From Bacillota bacterium (GTDB lineage: Bacteria > Bacillota > Clostridia > Peptostreptococcales > Anaerovoracaceae): 49,264 nucleotides of DNA. Shown in pieces: positions 9,289 through 19,700 of the stretch. The notes beneath the pieces were generated by a model. The model was not told the origin of the DNA. It did no database searches and saw only the letters and a list, made by a program, of their open reading frames with translations. A program made the position numbers and the translations under genes. Every line of letters starts with the position of its first letter. The stretch's first letter is position 1. The stretch lies in NCBI GenBank assembly GCA_017433375.1, contig JAFRHG010000015.1, forward strand, positions 1 through 49,264, given 5' to 3'.

Positions 9289-10113
9289 TCAGTCCAGTAC
9301 GAATTTCTCGATGGCGTCGGCGACGCCGTCCTCGTGGTTGGTGGGGGCGACGTAGCGGGCGATCTTTTTGACCTCATCCTTGGCGTTGCCCACGGCCACG
9401 GGCATGCCGGCCTCCAGCAGCATGGCGATGTCGTTGGGGCTGTCCCCCACGGCCATCATCTCCTCCTGCTTCACGCCCAGAAGCTGGCCCATCTGCCGCA
9501 GGGCCTCCGCTTTGCTGGTGGTCGCGCCCCCGATCTCCAGATTATGATCGAAGGAACTGGTGATGGTCGCTTCCGGCAGCCGGATCAGTTTCTCGTACAT
9601 GCCCGGTTTTTCATCCAGATTCTCGAAGTTGACGTTGATGTTCTCCAGGTGCTCCCGGTTGTCCATCATGAACTGGTAGATGTCGGGGACGGGATTGCGG
9701 GTGTTCAGGATGTACTCCGCGTTGCGGAAACAGGTCCCCGTCTCCCGGACCTGCTCGTAGTACCAGCCCTCGATGTAGGCCACGCCCTTGACGAAGGTCT
9801 CCAGCACATAGTCGTACTGCCGGAGCAGTTCCACCGAGGCCTGCACCGCCCGGGGGGAAAGGCAATTCTCGTAGAAGGTCCGGTCCTCCCGGATATCCGT
9901 AATGGAGGCTCCGTTGGAGGTCAGGGCGTAGCGGATCGCTTCGATCTCGAAGACATCCGAAGGCAGGGCACCCAAAGGGCGGCCCGTAGCGATCACGATA
10001 TTGACCCCGCGGTCCGCCGCCTGGGCCATCGCCCGGCGGGTCCGCTCGCTGATCACCCGATCGTCGTTCAGTGTTGTGCCATCCAGGTCCAGTGCGATCA
10101 GTCTGATGCTCAT
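9289..10113 (-). CDS. Cof-type HAD-family hydrolase
   Basis: A 274-residue HAD-superfamily phosphatase of the Cof/YkrA type (class IIB cap). Motif I DLDGTTLND is at residues 9-17, motif II IATGRPLG near 41, motif III Lys in TTSKAEAL near 190 and motif IV GDSPNDIAMLLEAG near 215. These enzymes remove phosphate from small metabolites such as sugar phosphates, flavin or pyridoxal phosphates; the substrate cannot be told from the sequence. The ATG overlaps the stop of the upstream MBL gene (ATGA), indicating translational coupling. The unit ends at the strong terminator at 9199-9228. Confidence 0.92.
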   Translation of the reverse strand: MSIRLIALDLDGTTLNDDRVISERTRRAMAQAADRGVNIVIATGRPLGALPSDVFEIEAIRYALTSNGASITDIREDRTFYENCLSPRAVQASVELLRQYDYVLETFVKGVAYIEGWYYEQVRETGTCFRNAEYILNTRNPVPDIYQFMMDNREHLENINVNFENLDEKPGMYEKLIRLPEATITSSFDHNLEIGGATTSKAEALRQMGQLLGVKQEEMMAVGDSPNDIAMLLEAGMPVAVGNAKDEVKKIARYVAPTNHEDGVADAIEKFVLD

Positions 10114-10715
10114 CTTGTGCTTCTCCTGTCCACGATATCCAGAAACTCACGGTTTATCTCCCGCACATAGGCCATGGTGCAGTCGTCCCCGTGCCCGGGG
10201 TAGATCCGCACATCGTCGGCCCACCGGTCCACGATCTTGCGGATGGTCTGCTCCATTTCCTTCGGGGAGCCGTCGGAAAGGTCCGTCCGTCCCAGGTCCA
10301 CGTTGAAGATGGTGTCCCCCGTGAAGCAGCAGCGCTCTTCACCGAAGTAGAAGCAGACGCCGCCTTTGGTGTGGCCCGGGGTGTGCACCACCCGGCAGCT
10401 CAGGCTGCCCAGGGTCAGCTTTTCGCCCCCCTCCAGGAGAACGTCCGCCGGTCCGCCGTAAGCCGCCCGGTCCGCCCGGTGGATATAGACCGGACAGTCC
10501 AGCTCCCTCTTCAGCGCGGCCGCCGCGCCCGTATGGTCATCGTGGTGGTGGGTCAGGAGGATCCCTTCCGGCTGAAGCCTCTGCCGGCGGATGGTCCAGA
10601 TGAATTTCTCCGGATGATAGCCCGGATCGATCACCCAGCACCCCGTGCCTGTATCGCCAGTGATGACGTATCCGTTGGCGCTGTACGCGCCGCCAATAAA
10701 CCGTTCGATGTTCAT
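10110..10715 (-). CDS. MBL-fold hydrolase, glyoxalase II-like
   Basis: A 201-residue metallo-beta-lactamase-fold protein. The metal ligands are visible: THHHDDHTG (about residues 54-62), HTPGHTKGG, the bridging Asp in FTGDTIF and the final His in YPGHGDD. It resembles small hydroxyacylglutathione hydrolase-like (YcbL/GloB-type) enzymes; the natural thioester substrate is unknown. The start MNIERF is preferred over upstream in-frame ATGs because it falls where family members begin, although the ribosome site (GGGGTC) is weak. It is divergent from trkA and overlaps the HAD gene by 4 bp. Confidence 0.9.
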   Translation of the reverse strand: MNIERFIGGAYSANGYVITGDTGTGCWVIDPGYHPEKFIWTIRRQRLQPEGILLTHHHDDHTGAAAALKRELDCPVYIHRADRAAYGGPADVLLEGGEKLTLGSLSCRVVHTPGHTKGGVCFYFGEERCCFTGDTIFNVDLGRTDLSDGSPKEMEQTIRKIVDRWADDVRIYPGHGDDCTMAYVREINREFLDIVDRRSTR

Positions 10716-10724
10716 AACGACCCC

Positions 10725-10776
10725 ATTGTAACACATTCCGCAAAAACTTGGAATTCGTTCGGAAGAGTGATACAAT
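10725..10776. promoter_or_regulatory. Divergent promoters, MBL gene / trkA
   Basis: Plus strand: TTGGAA (10748-10753), 17 bp, TACAAT (10771-10776), facing trkA. Minus strand: extended -10 TGTTACAAT (TACAAT at 10725-10730), facing the MBL gene. A GGAATG...CATTCC inverted repeat (10785-10802) follows in the trkA leader, just before AGGAGG. Confidence 0.65.
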
Positions 10777-10819
10777 ACGATGTCGGAATGGGCAGTCATT
10801 CCACAGGAGGATAGTAAAC

Positions 10820-12193
10820 ATGAAAGTAGCAATTGTAGGTGCGGGAAAACTGGGCGTTAAGGTGGCCCGGGCGCTGCTGGACGGGGACAACTCCGTCACC
10901 ATGATCGACACCAACGAGGAGCAGCTGCAGAAGGTCAGCGGCCAGATGGATATCATGACGGTCAACGCCAACGCGAAGGAGATCCGGTCCCTGCGGTCCA
11001 TGGGGATCTCTTCCTATGATTTTCTGATCACCACCACGGGCAGCGATGAGTCCAACATCGTCATTTCCGCCTTTGCCAAGAAGCTGGGCTGTGACAAGAC
11101 CATCGCCAGGGTCCGGGATCCGGAGCACATGCAGCAGATCGAATTCATCAAGGAACTGATGAACATCGATTATGTGGTCAACCCGGACCTGGGCATCACC
11201 GTGGAAATCTATAAATACCTTGCGGAGAAATATACCCTGAGCAACGGCATCTTCTCCAGCGGGAAGATCTCTCTGCTGGAATTCAAGGTGAACCGCCTCA
11301 AGCAGCTGATCGACCTGCCGATCACGGAGTTCGCCTCCGTGCTTCCCGGCATGCTGGTGGTTGCCATCTCCCGGAACGGCAAGGTCATCATCCCCCACGG
11401 AAGCGACGTCATCAAAAGCGAGGACTTCCTCTACGTGGTCGGCGAAAAGGAGCCGATCCAGAAGCTGAACAAGAAGGTTCACGAGCGGGGAAAATACACG
11501 GACCTGCAGAAGGTCATGATCCTGGGCGGCGGAAAGACCGGATTCTATCTGGCCCGGATGCTGGCCGAATTCGGCGCGGCGGTCAAAGTCATTGAGCAGG
11601 ACAAGGAACGCTGCCACTATCTGGCCACCCATCTGAACGACGTCATGGTTCTCCACGGCGACGCCACCGACCGGACCCTTCTGGAAGAGGAAAACCTGGA
11701 TGCCATGGACGCGGTAGTCACCGCCACCGGCTTCGACGAGGACAACCTGATCCTGGCCCTCATGGCCAAGCACAGGGGTATTGAAGATGTCATCGCCAAG
11801 GTCAGCCGGACCAGCTATTCCGATATTATCTCCAGCATGGGCATCGACATGGCGCTGAATCCTCTGGATATCACGACCAGCACCATCGTTCGCCTCGTTC
11901 AGGGGAACAAGAAGATCCTGTCCTCCCAGCTGATCCAGGGACAGGCGGAGATCGTGGAGATCATCGCCGGCTCCCACATGAGCTTTGTGGACGTGCCGCT
12001 GAAGGAGCTGGATCTTCCGGACAGCATCATCATCGCGGCCATTCACCGGGGAAGGGATGTCATCATCCCCACCGGCGACACGGTCATCGAGGAAGACGAC
12101 AGGGTCATTCTCCTCAGCCTGCTCAGCGACATCTCGAGTCTGGAAAAGCTGTTGAAGGACAACAGCGCCCTGTACTCCTTCCTGAAGGGATGA
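10820..12193 (+). CDS. trkA: Trk K+ transport regulator TrkA
   Basis: A 457-residue cytosolic gating subunit for TrkH-type K+ channels. It is a tandem duplication: RCK_N (GAGKLG at residues 7-12) with RCK_C, then a second RCK_N (GGGKTG near 236) with a second RCK_C ending in EEDDRVILLSLLSD. RCK domains bind NAD(H) or ATP/ADP and regulate the pore. The start ATG at 10820 is preceded by AGGAGG; upstream in-frame ATGs overlap the promoter. Two trkH genes follow at 15 and 5 bp, so the three are one operon. Confidence 0.95.
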   Translation: MKVAIVGAGKLGVKVARALLDGDNSVTMIDTNEEQLQKVSGQMDIMTVNANAKEIRSLRSMGISSYDFLITTTGSDESNIVISAFAKKLGCDKTIARVRDPEHMQQIEFIKELMNIDYVVNPDLGITVEIYKYLAEKYTLSNGIFSSGKISLLEFKVNRLKQLIDLPITEFASVLPGMLVVAISRNGKVIIPHGSDVIKSEDFLYVVGEKEPIQKLNKKVHERGKYTDLQKVMILGGGKTGFYLARMLAEFGAAVKVIEQDKERCHYLATHLNDVMVLHGDATDRTLLEEENLDAMDAVVTATGFDEDNLILALMAKHRGIEDVIAKVSRTSYSDIISSMGIDMALNPLDITTSTIVRLVQGNKKILSSQLIQGQAEIVEIIAGSHMSFVDVPLKELDLPDSIIIAAIHRGRDVIIPTGDTVIEEDDRVILLSLLSDISSLEKLLKDNSALYSFLKG

Positions 12194-12208
12194 GGAGGAA
12201 CTGATCTG

Positions 12209-13681
12209 ATGAAACCGTCTCTGCGCCCCACCTTTCGGATCGTCGGCACGGTACTCATGGCAGTTGCCATTACCATGGTACCTGTTTTTGCCGTTGCGCT
12301 GATCTGCGGAGAACTCAGAGAGGGTCTGATCTTCATTATCCTCGCCGCCGTCGTATTCTTTCTGGGATATTTCATGCGGCGAAAATGCCGCCGGCGGCGG
12401 AACAGGAATGAGCTGATCCACATCGCCGACGGTCTGCTGATCGTCGTCCTCAGCTGGATCATCGTCTCCATCATCGGGGCCATACCCTACATGCTGATCG
12501 GCGCGGTGGAGAATCCCATCGATGCCTTCTTTGAGTCCTGCTCCGGCTTCACCACGACCGGGGCAACGGCCCTGACCAGCATCAACCATCTTCCCCGGTG
12601 CCTTCTCTTCTGGCGGTCCATGACCTGCTGGGCGGGAGGGATCGGCATACTGCTTCTGGGCATCGCCCTGATGCCGGCCCTGGGGCTCAACGCCCAGCGG
12701 CTCACGGTGGTCGACAGCCACGGCCCGACGCTGGACGCCCTTACCCCGAAGATGATCGCCTCCGTGCGGGTCATCACCCTGGTCTACCTGGTGATGACCA
12801 TCGTGGAAACGATCCTGCTGACCCTGGGCGGGATGACGCTGTTCAACGGCCTTCTCCACAGCATGTCCACGGTCAGCACGGGAGGATTCTCCCGCTATGA
12901 CCAGAGCATCGGCCACTTTGACAGCACCTACATCCGCACCGTGATCCTCTGCTTCATGATCCTGAGCGGAGTCAATTTCGAACTTTACGTCCGCGCGGTC
13001 CGCGGCGGCCTGCGCGCCTTCGCCGGCAATACAGAGCTGAAGCTGTACGGCTTCTTCATCGTTCTGGGGAGCATGGCCATCACCACGTTCCTGCTGCTGA
13101 ACGACACCTACAGTTCCACGACGGTCACGGTCTCCAACGCCCTGTTCCAGACGGTTTCCGTCATCACCACCACCGGTTTCACCACGACCTATTACATGTT
13201 CTGGCCGGTGGTCTGCCACATGATCCTCGTCCTGCTGATGTTCATGGGGGCCTGTTCCTCCTCACCCGGCGGCGGGATCAAACTGGTACGCGTAGCGGTC
13301 ATCCTGAAACTGATCCGGCACGGGCTGTCCATGCGGCTTCACCCCCGTTTCTTCGAGACGGTCATGCTGAACAAACAGGGGCTGCCCGGCGACAAGGTCT
13401 CCGGCGCGGTGACGATCCCCTTCCTGTATCTGACCGCCCTCTTCGCCGGCGTATTCCTGCTGACCATGATGAACAATCCCCTTCCGGAATCCTTCAGCGC
13501 CGGGCTCTCCTGCCTGACGAATACGGGAGCCGGCTTCGGAGGCGCCGGATCGGGATCCATATACACCATCTTTGACGGTCCGTCCAAGCTGATCCTCTCC
13601 ATTCTGATGATCGGCGGGCGGCTGGAGCTTTACGCACTGTTAGTACTGATCATTCCGAAATACTGGACAAAGGATTATTAA
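12209..13681 (+). CDS. trkH: TrkH family K+ uptake protein (first)
   Basis: A 490-residue integral membrane protein of the TrkH/KtrB family with four MPM repeats. The selectivity-filter segments are GFTTTGAT, STGGFSRYD, TTGFTTTYY and NTGAGFGGAG, each with its filter Gly, so the pore looks intact. It transports K+ inward together with TrkA. The third repeat is followed by SSPGGGIK, the usual post-filter segment. Its stop is 5 bp before the second trkH. It differs throughout from the downstream copy, so this is an old duplication, not a recent one. Confidence 0.95.
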   Translation: MKPSLRPTFRIVGTVLMAVAITMVPVFAVALICGELREGLIFIILAAVVFFLGYFMRRKCRRRRNRNELIHIADGLLIVVLSWIIVSIIGAIPYMLIGAVENPIDAFFESCSGFTTTGATALTSINHLPRCLLFWRSMTCWAGGIGILLLGIALMPALGLNAQRLTVVDSHGPTLDALTPKMIASVRVITLVYLVMTIVETILLTLGGMTLFNGLLHSMSTVSTGGFSRYDQSIGHFDSTYIRTVILCFMILSGVNFELYVRAVRGGLRAFAGNTELKLYGFFIVLGSMAITTFLLLNDTYSSTTVTVSNALFQTVSVITTTGFTTTYYMFWPVVCHMILVLLMFMGACSSSPGGGIKLVRVAVILKLIRHGLSMRLHPRFFETVMLNKQGLPGDKVSGAVTIPFLYLTALFAGVFLLTMMNNPLPESFSAGLSCLTNTGAGFGGAGSGSIYTIFDGPSKLILSILMIGGRLELYALLVLIIPKYWTKDY

Positions 13682-13686
13682 AGGCA

Positions 13687-15153
13687 ATGGGCAGTTCATC
13701 GACGAATTATCGGGTACTCATCAAAATATTCGGCATGATCATTCTGATCACCGGCATCGGCATGGTCTTCCCCTGGATCTACGCAGAGGTCACGGGAGAC
13801 CAGTCTGTCGCCCTGGCTTTTCGTGCCTGCGTTCCGGTCATCGTGATCATCGGAATCTGCATCTGCCTGTTTTTCCGCACGGACCGCGCCCACTTCCATG
13901 CCCGGGACGGCTATCTGGTGGTCTCCCTCTGCTGGATGCTGGCCTCCTTTGCCGGAAGCTTTCCTTATTATCTGTCCGGCTGCACGGAGACCTACGTCGA
14001 CGCTCTCTTTGAGTCCACCTCCGGCTTTACCACCACCGGATCGACCATCCTGGTCGGCGGGCTCACCAACCGGAGCCTGATGCTCTGGAAGGCCATCAGC
14101 CACTGGCTGGGCGGCATGGGAATCCTCGTGTTCGTGATCTCCATTCTCCCGGCCCTGGGCATCAGCGGCCAGTTCATCGTCCGCGCCGAGGCTCCCGGTC
14201 CCGTGTACCAGAAAATCACCACCCGGATCAGCAGTTCCGCCCGGGCCCTGTATATAACCTACTTCTCCTTCACCATCCTGGAGTTCATTCTCCTGATGCT
14301 GTCGGGAAAGATGCCCCTCTATGACGCGGTCATCAATACGCTGGGCACCATCAGCACCGGCGGGCTCTGCGCACAGCCCGCGGGCGTCGTCGCCTATCAC
14401 AGCCTGTACATCGAGCTCGTCATGGCGGCCTTCTGTATCCTGGCTTCCGTCAACTTCGTTCTCTACCACTATATGCTCACGGGAAAGATCCTGGAAATGC
14501 TCCGGGATATCGAGCTGCGGGCCTATCTGCTGATCATCGCTGTCGCCACGATGCTCTGCACCGTGAACCTGATCACGGTCCGCGGCATGCGTCCCTCGGA
14601 TGCCCTGCATGATTCCTTCATTCAGACCGTCTTCATGGCCAGCACGGCCGGCTTCTACCGTTCCAACCATCTCATCTGGCCGGCGGCCTGCCAGTTTGTC
14701 CTTCTTGCCCTGATCCTGATCGGCGGATGCTCCGCATCCACCGCCGGTTCCATCAAAGTCATCCGTATCCTGGTCATGTTCAAGCTCATGGCCAGAGGCA
14801 TGACCCGGAGGATCCACCCCCGGTCCGTCGTGGCGGTGAAACTGGGCGGCAACGCTATCTCCGCGCCGGTGGTTTCCAACATCACCATCTTCCTGCTGAC
14901 CTTCGCCGGACTCATCATCATCACGGCCCTTCTGCTGTCCATCCAGGGAGACGACATGGAGACCAGCCTCACCACAGCCATCGCCCTGCTCTCCAACACG
15001 GGCACGGCGATCACCCACGGGGTCACCTACAACGATTTCCCCCTCTATCATCCCCTGCTGAAGATCTACATGTGCGTCCTCATGATCGCCGGCAGACTGG
15101 AACTCTTCACGGTCATCCTGCTGTTCACCAGCGGGCTGTGGCGGAGGAGATAG
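13687..15153 (+). CDS. trkH: TrkH family K+ uptake protein (second)
   Basis: A 488-residue TrkH paralogue directly behind the first. Filter segments are GFTTTGST, STGGLCAQP, STAGFYRSN and NTGTAITHG. The first three are ordinary for TrkH. The fourth lacks the second Gly of the usual NTGxGxG pattern, having Ala-Ile-Thr, which may alter ion selectivity or gating. TrkH works as a homodimer; two co-expressed paralogues could form heterodimers, which is inference. The C-terminus keeps the family motif IAGRLELFTV. A hairpin with a T-run follows at 15174-15216. Confidence 0.93.
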   Translation: MGSSSTNYRVLIKIFGMIILITGIGMVFPWIYAEVTGDQSVALAFRACVPVIVIIGICICLFFRTDRAHFHARDGYLVVSLCWMLASFAGSFPYYLSGCTETYVDALFESTSGFTTTGSTILVGGLTNRSLMLWKAISHWLGGMGILVFVISILPALGISGQFIVRAEAPGPVYQKITTRISSSARALYITYFSFTILEFILLMLSGKMPLYDAVINTLGTISTGGLCAQPAGVVAYHSLYIELVMAAFCILASVNFVLYHYMLTGKILEMLRDIELRAYLLIIAVATMLCTVNLITVRGMRPSDALHDSFIQTVFMASTAGFYRSNHLIWPAACQFVLLALILIGGCSASTAGSIKVIRILVMFKLMARGMTRRIHPRSVVAVKLGGNAISAPVVSNITIFLLTFAGLIIITALLLSIQGDDMETSLTTAIALLSNTGTAITHGVTYNDFPLYHPLLKIYMCVLMIAGRLELFTVILLFTSGLWRRR

Positions 15154-15173
15154 TCTCCGGAGCCCCGGAAACC

Positions 15174-15216
15174 CGCACCATCTGTACCATTCCCTTCCCC
15201 CGCAGGTGCGATTTTT
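15174..15216 (+). terminator. Probable terminator of the trk operon
   Basis: CGCACC (15174-15179) pairs with GGTGCG (15205-15210) across a 25-base loop, followed by ATTTTTATT. The loop is long, so strength is uncertain. Confidence 0.5.
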
Positions 15217-15268
15217 ATTCTATACACAGTTTTTTGCAATACGCCTATATAAATTATTATCACTTTCC

Positions 15269-15295
15269 CTTCGGCAACATACAATTATCCCGAAG
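15269..15295 (+). promoter_or_regulatory. Inverted repeat over a possible -10 box of the XRE gene
   Basis: CTTCGG-N15-CCGAAG encloses TACAAT (15280-15285), which has a weak TTATCA 17 bp upstream. The placement suggests an operator, possibly for autoregulation by the downstream XRE protein. Confidence 0.4.
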
Positions 15296-15343
15296 CAATA
15301 CTTCCCGTCATTATTGTGTACAGGATTAAGCCGGAGGAACCCG

Positions 15344-15706
15344 ATGATAAACAAACAGACAGAGCTGCCTGTGACGGAACCGGATTACGCGGCCATCGGC
15401 AAGCGGATCCGCAAAGCCCGTAAGAAACTGAATTACACCCAGGAAAGGCTGGCCGAAAAGGTCAATCTTTCCGCGCCCCATATGAGCCACATCGAGAACG
15501 GCAAGACGAAGGTCAGCCTGCCCTCTCTGATCCTTATCGCCAACGCCCTGCAGACCACCGTCGATGCCCTTCTCCACGACAGCGTCACGGTCACGAGGGA
15601 AGCCTTTGACCAGGATTTCCGGGATCTGCTGGAGGACTGCACCGTGGAGGAAAAGCAACTCCTCTATACGGCCGTATCGGAGATGAAAAAGGTGATGAAG
15701 AAATAG
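15344..15706 (+). CDS. Small XRE-family transcriptional regulator
   Basis: A 120-residue DNA-binding protein. An N-terminal HTH_3 (Cro/cI) domain spans about residues 14-70: IGKRIRKARKKLNYTQERLA, then the recognition part VNLSAPHMSHIENGKTKVSLP. A short acidic C-terminal helix (FDQDFRDLLEDCTVEEKQLL) ends in a conserved-looking MKKVMKK tail, a layout common in clostridial stand-alone XRE regulators. GGAGGA precedes the chosen ATG by 6 nt. It is isolated between the trk operon and convergent hppA. Its targets are unknown. Confidence 0.85.
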   Translation: MINKQTELPVTEPDYAAIGKRIRKARKKLNYTQERLAEKVNLSAPHMSHIENGKTKVSLPSLILIANALQTTVDALLHDSVTVTREAFDQDFRDLLEDCTVEEKQLLYTAVSEMKKVMKK

Positions 15707-15711
15707 CCGGT

Positions 15712-15750
15712 GTTGCCTTTGCGCGGGGGTAAGGGGTCTGCAAAGGCAAC
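15712..15750. repeat. Inverted pair of the GCAAAGGCAAC motif
   Basis: GTTGCCTTTGC (15712-15722) and GCAAAGGCAAC (15740-15750) are perfect inverted copies, 11 bp each, separated by 17 bases, starting 6 bp after the XRE stop codon. As RNA they would form a stem-loop but no T-run follows. Confidence 0.88.
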
Positions 15751-15764
15751 GCCCGTAAGGACAA

Positions 15765-15801
15765 AGAAAAACCCGCTGGCGAACTGCTCGCAGCGGGTTT
15801 T
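15765..15801. terminator. Terminator between the XRE gene and hppA
   Basis: AAACCCGCT/AGCGGGTTT continues inward into GCGA/TCGC with one bulged base. The minus strand ends in five T, so it mainly ends hppA; the plus side has only four T. Confidence 0.8.
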
Positions 15802-15857
15802 GTGCTGTTCTGATGTCCTCAGGCGCGGTCCTGTGAGGACGCCGGAGCGGATGCCGA

Positions 15858-17897
15858 TTAGCCGATCAGGCCGCCGATGCTCACGAACAGGGGAGCGAAG
15901 ACGACGGATACGATGGTCATCAGCTTGATCAGGATGTTGATGGACGGGCCGGAGGTATCCTTGAACGGATCGCCTACGGTGTCGCCTACGACGGTAGCCT
16001 TGTGGGTATCGGAACCCTTGCCGCCGTAGTGTCCTTCTTCAACGTACTTCTTGGCGTTGTCCCATGCGCCGCCGGCATTGGCCATCATCAGAGCCATGAG
16101 GACGCCGGCTGCCAGCGCGCCGGCCAGCATGCCACCCAGGGCCTCAGGTCCCAGGACAATACCGATGAACAGGGGAGCGATGATCGCCATCAGGCCGGGG
16201 ATGATCATTTCCTTCAGCGCCGCCTGAGTGGAGATGTCCACGCAGTGGGCGTAGTCCGGCTTGACCGTTCCTTCCAGGATGCCCTTGTCGGAGCGGAACT
16301 GTCTTCTGACTTCCTCGATCATCTGGTTCGCCGCTCTGCCTACGGAATTCATGGTGAAGGCGGAGAACATGAAGGGAAGCATCGCGCCGACGAAGAGGCC
16401 GATGATGACGATGGGGTTCAGCAGGCTGATGGCGGACAGGCCGGTCACCGCCGCGTAGGAGGCGAACAGGGCCAGGGCCGTCAGGGCAGCGGATCCGATA
16501 GCGAATCCCTTGCCGATAGCCGCTGTGGTGTTGCCGACAGCATCCAGCTTGTCGGTGATCTCTCTGACTTCAGGTTCCAGTTCGGACATCTCCGCGATGC
16601 CGCCCGCGTTATCGGATACCGGGCCATAGGCGTCGACCGCAACGGTCATGCCCGTGGTGGACAGCATACCGACAGCCGCCAGGGCGATGCCGTACATGCC
16701 CATGCCCTGTCCGACGGTCTCCGTCGCGAAGTAAGCGGCGAAGATGCCGACAGCGATGCAGATGATGGGCCATACGGTGGACATCATGCCCACGCCCAGT
16801 CCGCTGATGATGGTCGTTGCGGCACCGGTCTGGGACTGTTCCGCAATCTTCTTAACGGAGCTGTAATCTCCGGAAGTGTAGATCTCGGTGATCTTGCCGA
16901 TGGCTACGCCGACGATCAGGCCCGCGATGATAGCCACGGCGAAAGCCAGGCTGCCCAGCATCACCTTGGAAAGGATCAGGGCGCAGATCACAACGCATCC
17001 GGCAGCGATGTAGGTACCCACGTTCAGGGCGTTGGCCGGGTTGGAACCGTCCTTACCTCTGACCAGCACAATGCCGATGATAGAGGAAATGATTCCGATA
17101 GCCGCCATGATCAGGGGGAACAGCGCCGCTGTAGCTTCATCAAACAGTCCGCCGGAAGCGGTTGCCGCTACGGCAGCCAGCGTGATGGCGGAGATGATGG
17201 AACCGACATAGGACTCGTACAGGTCGGAACCCATACCGGCAACGTCACCCACGTTGTCGCCTACGTTATCCGCGATAACCGCCGGGTTTCTCGGGTCATC
17301 TTCCGGAATGCCGGCTTCGACTTTACCGACCAGGTCAGCGCCTACGTCAGCAGCCTTGGTGTAGATACCGCCGCCCACACGGCCGAAGAGAGCCATGGAA
17401 GAGGCGCCGAATCCGAATCCGGTGACGCACTGAACGACAGTGGCCAGGTCCAGGCAGACAACGATCATGGACAGACCGAAGAGGCCCAGGCCGGAAACCG
17501 CCAGACCCATGACCGCGCCGGAACGGAAGGCAACCTTCAGAGCCTTGTTCATGCCGGAGTCCTTCGCCGCCGCAGCGGTTCTGACATTACCCCACGTAGC
17601 CACGTTCATGCCGAAGAATCCCGCCAGCACGGACAGTACCGCGCCGCATACGTACAGGACTGCCGTGGTCACGCTCTGCAGGCCGAAGCCGATGAGCAGG
17701 GCCAGAATAATGATAACGACGGCCATGATCTTGTATTCCCGCTTCAGGAACGCGAAAGCACCTTCCCGGATAAACCCGGAGATCTCTTTCATTCTGCTCG
17801 TCCCTGTGGGCTGCTTCCTGATCCAGGTGGCCAGCGAAAGCGCTACGATCAGACCGATGACTGCCGCACATACAGCAATCAGTGCTAATAGTTTCAT
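15858..17897 (-). CDS. hppA: Membrane-bound ion-pumping pyrophosphatase
   Basis: A 679-residue membrane pyrophosphatase with about 16 hydrophobic segments. It couples PPi hydrolysis to H+ or Na+ export. The PPi-binding signature is visible as [20 protein letters not shown], followed by DNVGDNVGD, with the second acidic motif in [15 protein letters not shown] near the C-terminus. The segment [15 protein letters not shown] has Ala where K+-independent enzymes have Lys (NTTKA), so this should be the K+-dependent type. I cannot decide H+ versus Na+. Known K+-dependent bacterial enzymes are often Na+ pumps, which would fit the NhaC antiporter and the Trk system nearby. Confidence 0.96.
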   Translation of the reverse strand: MKLLALIAVCAAVIGLIVALSLATWIRKQPTGTSRMKEISGFIREGAFAFLKREYKIMAVVIIILALLIGFGLQSVTTAVLYVCGAVLSVLAGFFGMNVATWGNVRTAAAAKDSGMNKALKVAFRSGAVMGLAVSGLGLFGLSMIVVCLDLATVVQCVTGFGFGASSMALFGRVGGGIYTKAADVGADLVGKVEAGIPEDDPRNPAVIADNVGDNVGDVAGMGSDLYESYVGSIISAITLAAVAATASGGLFDEATAALFPLIMAAIGIISSIIGIVLVRGKDGSNPANALNVGTYIAAGCVVICALILSKVMLGSLAFAVAIIAGLIVGVAIGKITEIYTSGDYSSVKKIAEQSQTGAATTIISGLGVGMMSTVWPIICIAVGIFAAYFATETVGQGMGMYGIALAAVGMLSTTGMTVAVDAYGPVSDNAGGIAEMSELEPEVREITDKLDAVGNTTAAIGKGFAIGSAALTALALFASYAAVTGLSAISLLNPIVIIGLFVGAMLPFMFSAFTMNSVGRAANQMIEEVRRQFRSDKGILEGTVKPDYAHCVDISTQAALKEMIIPGLMAIIAPLFIGIVLGPEALGGMLAGALAAGVLMALMMANAGGAWDNAKKYVEEGHYGGKGSDTHKATVVGDTVGDPFKDTSGPSINILIKLMTIVSVVFAPLFVSIGGLIG

Positions 17898-17932
17898 TTT
17901 GTTGTTACCTCCCTCACGTCATTAACGAGTTT

Positions 17933-17995
17933 AAGAGGCATCTGCCGATACCTCTTAGAAAGCGCTATAACACGATAATTATTTAGAAAATAATT
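17933..17995 (-). promoter_or_regulatory. hppA leader hairpin and CodY-like palindrome
   Basis: AATTATTT-AGA-AAATAATT (17977-17995) is a perfect 8+3+8 palindrome. Its best 15-base frame matches the CodY consensus AATTTTCWGAAAATT with four mismatches. Closer to the gene, a 24-base hairpin (17933-17956) lies in the leader. CodY is encoded in this window; binding here is inferred. Confidence 0.45.
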
Positions 17996-18016
17996 TCTAA
18001 CAATGTCACTTCTGCA

Positions 18017-18247
18017 CTATTCGATGGCTACCAGCACAAGCGAAATCAGGATGAACAGGATCGCTGTCACCGTGGAGATTTTGCTGAGGATCGCATCGTA
18101 GCCGGAACTTCTCTTCTTTCCGAAGAGCTGCTCCGCGCCGCCGCCGATGGATCCGGACAGGCCCGCGCTGTTGCTCGACTGCAGTAAAATGCTGACGGTC
18201 AGTATGATGCTGGCGATCAGCAGTACGATTTTCAGAGCCAGACTCAT
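18017..18247 (-). CDS. secG: Preprotein translocase subunit SecG
   Basis: A 76-residue SecG with two membrane helices: ALKIVLLIASIILTVSILLQ at the N-terminus and a second one (about 55-74, TVTAILFILISLVLVAIE). The family motif between them reads SSNSAGLSGSIGGGAEQLFG. SecG forms the SecYEG channel with SecY and SecE. The start is the ATG at 18247 with AAGGAGGG at 9 nt; the longer in-frame extension is non-coding leader. It follows eno, a frequent arrangement in clostridia, but has its own promoter. Confidence 0.95.
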   Translation of the reverse strand: MSLALKIVLLIASIILTVSILLQSSNSAGLSGSIGGGAEQLFGKKRSSGYDAILSKISTVTAILFILISLVLVAIE

Positions 18248-18280
18248 GGTAAAATACCCTCCTTGCGTTCTAACTTGGAT

Positions 18281-18309
18281 AGTGTAACACAGGGAACGGG
18301 AGAAATCAA
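18281..18309 (-). promoter_or_regulatory. secG promoter
   Basis: Minus strand TTGATT (18304-18309), 17 bp, TACACT (18281-18286). It lies between the eno terminator and secG. Confidence 0.7.
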
Positions 18310-18321
18310 CCGTTTCCGCGA

Positions 18322-18352
18322 AAAAGACGCCGCGCCCGGAAAGGGGCACGGC
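18322..18352 (-). terminator. Terminator of the glycolytic operon after eno
   Basis: Minus strand GCCGTGCCC-N6-GGGCGCGGC with one U:G pair (18329-18352), followed by GTCTTTTT. Confidence 0.82.
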
Positions 18353-18382
18353 ATCCTCATCATTCACGTTGATCCGCCGGTT

Positions 18383-19693
<1,311 letters not shown>

Positions 19694-19700
19694 TTATCCA

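Noticed and set aside
15712-15750. Inverted repeat as ends of a miniature transposon
   Set aside because: Only 39 bp long, no target-site duplication, and single copies elsewhere have unrelated flanks.
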